Source: Siphonodentalium dalli | Lineage: Eukaryota; Mollusca; Scaphopoda; Gadilida; Siphonodentaliidae | Length of the DNA: 64,000 bases | Direction: 5' to 3' | NCBI GenBank assembly: GCA_032622095.1 | Contig: CP136063.1 | Location: 281,227,426 to 281,291,425, forward strand | In this document: in pieces, positions 56,801 to 62,800 of the stretch | Layout of the letters: the number at the start of each line of letters is the position of its first letter | How positions within the stretch are numbered: position 1 is the first letter of the stretch | Made by a program: the position numbers and the translations under genes | Notes under the pieces: model-generated | Seen by the model: the letters and a program-made list of their open reading frames with translations, nothing else | What the model was told of the DNA's origin: nothing | Database searches by the model: none

Positions 56801-59800
56801 CAAAAACAAGTTGAAATATGTCTAGCTAAATCTATGGTCAGTATTTCGTCCATTGTCAAGTGGCAGGATGAATTATAATTATAATTTTTATTTTCAATGG
56901 GTTATAAAAATCACTGGGGAGGTGCATATATTATGAGGGGGCAGATCTCTGAGAATGTGAACATTAATTTTGTTTGGCCTTATATTTTATTATTCCGCCA
57001 CTACACTTGCTGGAAAACTAATAAACAAACGGAAATGAGCCCGCTAATGAGACTCAATACATTATCATTTTTTATATAATCACACACCCTCTACATTCAC
57101 ACAATTAACCCCCATCATGATCAGCACAAATTGCCATTCGGTTTACACGAATGTTTCCGAGGTTCATCAACTAATAGCGGCAGCCTCCACTTCATAAAAA
57201 ACAAAGAACAACCTATATCATTTCAAGCCGATCCTATGCCATCGCTCACTGCATGTTGTTATTGGTAGATTGCGTTGGAATTTTAACAATATGTTACTTA
57301 AAATTGTTTTGGTTGTTTTGAAGTTGTTCATGTTATTACTGTTCTATTAACATGTACTGGTATATGATAAAATGTACTGGTATATGATAAAATGTACTGG
57401 TATATGATAAAATGTACTGGTATATGATAAAATGTACTGGTATATGATAAAATGTACTGGTATATGATAAAATGTACTGGTATATGATAAAATGTACTGG
57501 TATATGATAAAATGTACTGGTATACGATAAAATGTACTGGTATACGATAAAATGTACTGGTATACGATTATAAGGAATGACTTGAAGATATCATTGGTTT
57601 TGACTGACAGAGTAATTAAACAGAGTTTGTAAGGGATTCACAAGCTTTGTTTCATTACTCTTCTGACCCCAATCGATCTCAAGTCACTTCTTAAGAAAAA
57701 GAATGACACTGGCAATTCAGATGAAAAGACTTTAGTGTAGCAAGATTAAGATGGTCACTTCACTCTAAGCATGTAATATTTAATTTGCCTTACCTAATTC
57801 TTGTGAATTAATTGAAGATATAAGTGATTTTTTGTATTTTTTTGGTTATTACATGTACACCAATCAAATAAACGATTCAAGAAGACTGATTATTTTATGC
57901 AGAATTATAACAATATTAACAATTCTTTCCTTGATATAAATTACAGAAAATTGGTAAGGAAGAGATGTTCAAGAAAAAATTTCAGGGAATATTTTCTGAC
58001 CAAAAAATTTGCAAAGATTGTCCTCACAGGTAAATACAAACTCTTCATATGTGAATCTGGATTGTCCTCACAGGTAAATACGTACTCTTCATATGTGAAT
58101 CTGGATTGTCCTCACAGGTAAATACGTACTCTTCATATGTGAATCTGGGTTGTCCTCACAGGTAAATATGAACTCTTCATATGTTGATTGTTTCATGATT
58201 AAAATGAATTAACATGGCTTGTTCAAAGTGCTGCAAGACGATTGCGGTGAAAATCATACAAAGTCTGTGAAACCTTTATTACAGAGAAAGACATGGAACA
58301 ATAGAACAAACATTGATTTAGTCCCAGTTTCCTTGGACGTGTATCAGATAGTGATATTGGTAGGGCCAGATACAGGTTTACATCCAAGCCCCGCTCATAT
58401 GCCGTTCTATAGTGGACTTCACCCAAGTCTAGTGACCAACTACACATCTGTTAATCATAGATTATGCATCTGCGAATATTAAATCTTTTCCTATGATTTG
58501 TTTCAGATATGAGCGAGAGGAGGCCTTTTATGCATTAAATGTTACTGTTAAAAATGCAACTCTACAGGACTCCCTTGACCAGTTTGTGAAAGGAGAATTA
58601 TTAGAAGGAGATAATGCATATTTCTGTGAAAAGTGCGGCGAAAAGGTTGGTTAATTCTATAAAGCTTAGTTTTATATTCCCATTAATCCACCAATACTTT
58701 CGACGAACCTCTCATTATTATCTTGAATCAAAGTGCCTGGGACACTGATTCAGGGATAGGTGATGATACAGCCACATTGTTATTAACAAACTGACAAGAT
58801 TAGGTCCCTGCGAACTGTTTGAGGTTCAATTCGCTTCAAAACTTCCGCATTTATTCGATAGTATTCAAAAATCTTTGACCAGGATTGGGGTTGTAATGAA
58901 CTATTGATTTGGTCCCGCAAAATGAGCATAGCAAACTCCACCAGTGATCGTAAATCACTAAATGCAGATGTACCTGCACACATTTTAAAACCGTCACTAA
59001 TATATATTTTTTAATCACATTAGCATTGTCTTTCCATAGTATTTGCTCGTGTGGGCTATGTTGGAAATATCCATGTAAATAATATATTAATTGTACTATA
59101 TGTCCACTACGTTTACTAACTATGTTCTAATTGTCCACCTATCATGACAACTCGGTCGGTAATCAATTTCAGGGTTCCAGATTCGGTCTGAATTCGGTTC
59201 GATCTAAAACCTAAGATTCGCAGACCCTAGACAAGATCGTCTGATTGTTCTAATGGTCTAACAATCGCACTTCCCAACCAATTTTGTATCCTCTCAGTCA
59301 TTACATAAGATTCGTGTAATTTGCCATTTTTTATGAGATATATTGTATTATTACATGATCCTACCCTTATTCCATTCAATAAACCCATTCTATAAATTGT
59401 GATATTAAACGTTCGTTTAATAACAGGAAATAGTGCCACTTGACCTTTGACTTCTGGTTTGTGGTCTTTTACATTCTGTATGCTACGTCTGAAAATCTAT
59501 GTCTTCCAATATTTTTTCCAACAACCTAAGGAATGAAGAGTTTGAAAAGTTATTTAATTAAATATACACCATTAAATAAGCCAAAGAGTCTTTATTTATC
59601 TGGGACTATTTCTTTACGCGGAAAAACAACGCAGAGTTAAGTGAAACGTCATCCCATGCCTTATAGAAGCCGATGTTAGTTTCGCATCCTATTTGTTGAT
59701 TTAAGTATGTTTTGTCGAGGTTCTGGATCATGTAATAAATAGAATCTACAACTCGTCCCCAGTTTATAGCGGAATTAACAAAACTCGTCCAGTAAATTAG

Positions 59801-62800
59801 ATCTGAACCTCGCCAAAGGCTCGGTCCATACCTAATTTACTGGACTTGTTTTCTAAATTCTGCTATAAACTGGGGACTTATATATCCTCTATTTAAAATT
59901 ACCACGGTAAGAAATATAATTACAGTTATGCCGTATTCAGTCAACGTCTGTGGATCACTTTTGGACCACTGGTGGCTCAGTTGGTAAGATGCATGGCACA
60001 TTGAGCCAACATAAGCTGTCCAGTAATGGTGAAGCTGGTTAAAATCCCGATCATTCCAGATTTTTACTCCACACACATGGAAGGTACAAACCTGATTCAT
60101 GTATCTGGGTAGTTAACCCTTGATGATAAAAAAAAAAAAAAAAATTGTAAAAGAATGAAAGAAAAAATGATAAAATTGTTAGAGAATATAAGAAAAAATT
60201 ATAAAAAATGATATATTTTTTTAAAGAATGTAAGAAAAAATGATAGAAAAAATGATACAAATTGTTAAAGAATGTAAGGAAAATTGATAAAAAAAAAGAT
60301 AAAACATTGTTAGGCCAATGCATTCTCTTATATATGTGAGGCGACCTATGTCGACTCGCATATATAAGAGAATGCATTGGCACAGGGGCTTTAATGTTGT
60401 GACAGCGCAGATCCTGTCTGGGGAGTCTCACATATATAAGAGAATGCTCTGCCTTACAAGGCCAAGGTAAATATTGTTAGGCCAATGTATTCTCTTCCCT
60501 ACGGGAGACTTGCATATATGTGAGAATGCATTGGCACAGGGTTTTTGGAATATTTCAGGAAGCTCCAGTTATGGAAGGGTTAAGTTTGTCAGTTGCTTTT
60601 CAGGGGTTGGTGTTTTATACATGTGCTGGATTGATTTCCTGTGAAATTTACCCTCTGTTTGGTCTTTCCTCCACTCGTAAAACTAACATCATGTTATGGC
60701 CTAGTTGCTGAAACAATGATAAGCCTGAATAAACTTTACCAAACAGTGGATTAGTCCTTTATCTATCTAGGTGCTCCACTAACCAGTTTAGTCATTTTAT
60801 TTCTTTTACTTTGTAAATTAATTCAATCAATTATTTTGTTTGCTCTTTTTTAGTCCCCCGAAAAATTAATTTTCGGGGGACTATAGAAACGGGGTCCGTC
60901 CGTCCGTTGCACCGTCCGTCCATTCGTCCGTCCGTCACACTTTTGAGTACCTTCATGGTGTAATCATTTCATCCCAGAGATTTGAAACTTCAGAATATTG
61001 TTGCCCATATATTGAAGATGTGCAAAATGTATATAGATGACGGGAAAAATTATTTTTTGACAGAGTTATTAACCCTTTTCGACTTAGAAAATTTCAACAT
61101 TGTTTTAAATTTTCTGTATGAGGGTACCTTCATGGTGTAATCAACTCCTCCTACAGTTTTGATTGTAGATATTTGAAACTTCAGAGTATTGTTACCCACA
61201 TATTGGAGATGTGCAACATGTATATAGACGACGGAAAAATTATTTTTTTACGGAGTTATTAACCCTTTTTGAAAATTTCAACATTTAAAAAAATTTCTTT
61301 AACAAAGCGGCATCGACTTGCCACGTTTTCGGGGGACACTGTGGTCAGCTGACCTTTTATTTTTATTTTGTTTGCTCTGTTTCGTTTTTTTTATTTTTTT
61401 TACTTTGTAAATTTTATTTCTTTTACTTTGTAAATTAATTCAATCAATTATTGTGTTTGCTCTTGTTACTTTTGTTTCTCATCATTTTTATGTTACATTT
61501 GTGTTTAGATAGGAGCCCCAAGAACTTGTCCCCAATCTTGTTGCTATATATATTTAAGAGCAATAAAATATTTTAAACTAAACTCCTTTATGATTGCTCA
61601 TCTTCATCTAGTATTGATTGCTCACATTCTTATTATTTCAGAGGAACACGATAAAGCGGTTGTGCGTTAAGAGCCTACCATCCTTGCTTTGCATTCAGCT
61701 GAAGAGGTTTGGTTATGATTGGGAGGCTAACAGAGCTCTAAAATTTGATGATCATTTCAAGGTAAGCATTATGAATCTTTGATGTGGAGCTGCAATAATA
61801 ATATAACTTCTTTTATAATTTCTGTGCAGCCATCTTGGATTTCAAATTTTGAATCCCATCAGCATACCCTGCTACCCGCATTTATTGGAGAAATGTTTTT
61901 GAAAAATTACAGGCATGTTTAGGATCTCTTCCAGATTGGAGCTATCGAATTTGAACTATTTTCGATGAAAAACATGGCTGCCGCCAGCCATCTTAGATTT
62001 ACTCTTTGCAAGACTAAATACTTCAGCACACCCTATATCCAATATTTTTCATCCAATTGATCCCAAACTTCATATGACTCTTCGGGTGGACATCTGGTAT
62101 TTAAACTTTCTGCATTCCTTATTGCCCCATTGACTGAAATGTAACACTATCCCCTATCCAAGTTGAGCTACAGTGTTAGTTTCCTCTCATTTAGTTTCCA
62201 TGGATATTAGACATGGAGCCATATACTGCTGAGGGAATGAGTCGGAGGGAAGCCGAGAGTACGAACAGCTCAAACAGCGACAGTGATTCAGGGGAGATAA
62301 ATCTTAATGACAGCTTTAGTAAGCAGACGTTAGCAATGAGCCTCCAGCATCAGAGTAAACAGATCAACTATGAGCTGGTCGGAGTGGTCGTCCACAGTGG
62401 TCAAGCCAACGCCGGCCACTACTACTCATATATAAAAGATCGAAGGTGCGTTGTAGCTTTGAAATATCTTGATATCTATAAATTTTTGAGGAGTTTGTGA
62501 AATGCAGATGGCTTGTTTTAAGCTTTGTTTTTTTTAACATATTGGTATATAACAAAATCTGTGGTAAAGATTTACAAGTCACTCGTCCGTCCTGAAACAT
62601 GAATAAACATCCTTGATTCCGAGAATGTCATTGGTTTTATTTGTCTACAAATAAGGTAATTGACGGACGACTCGCAAAATAATACGAAAACTTTTTGTCG
62701 CTTGAAAAGGCTTTACCCCTTTAAATATACGCCCACGCTGTTTACACAAGTCAGAAATCACTGGCAATAATTCGACACGCTTGCTTTCATGCTCTGTTCA

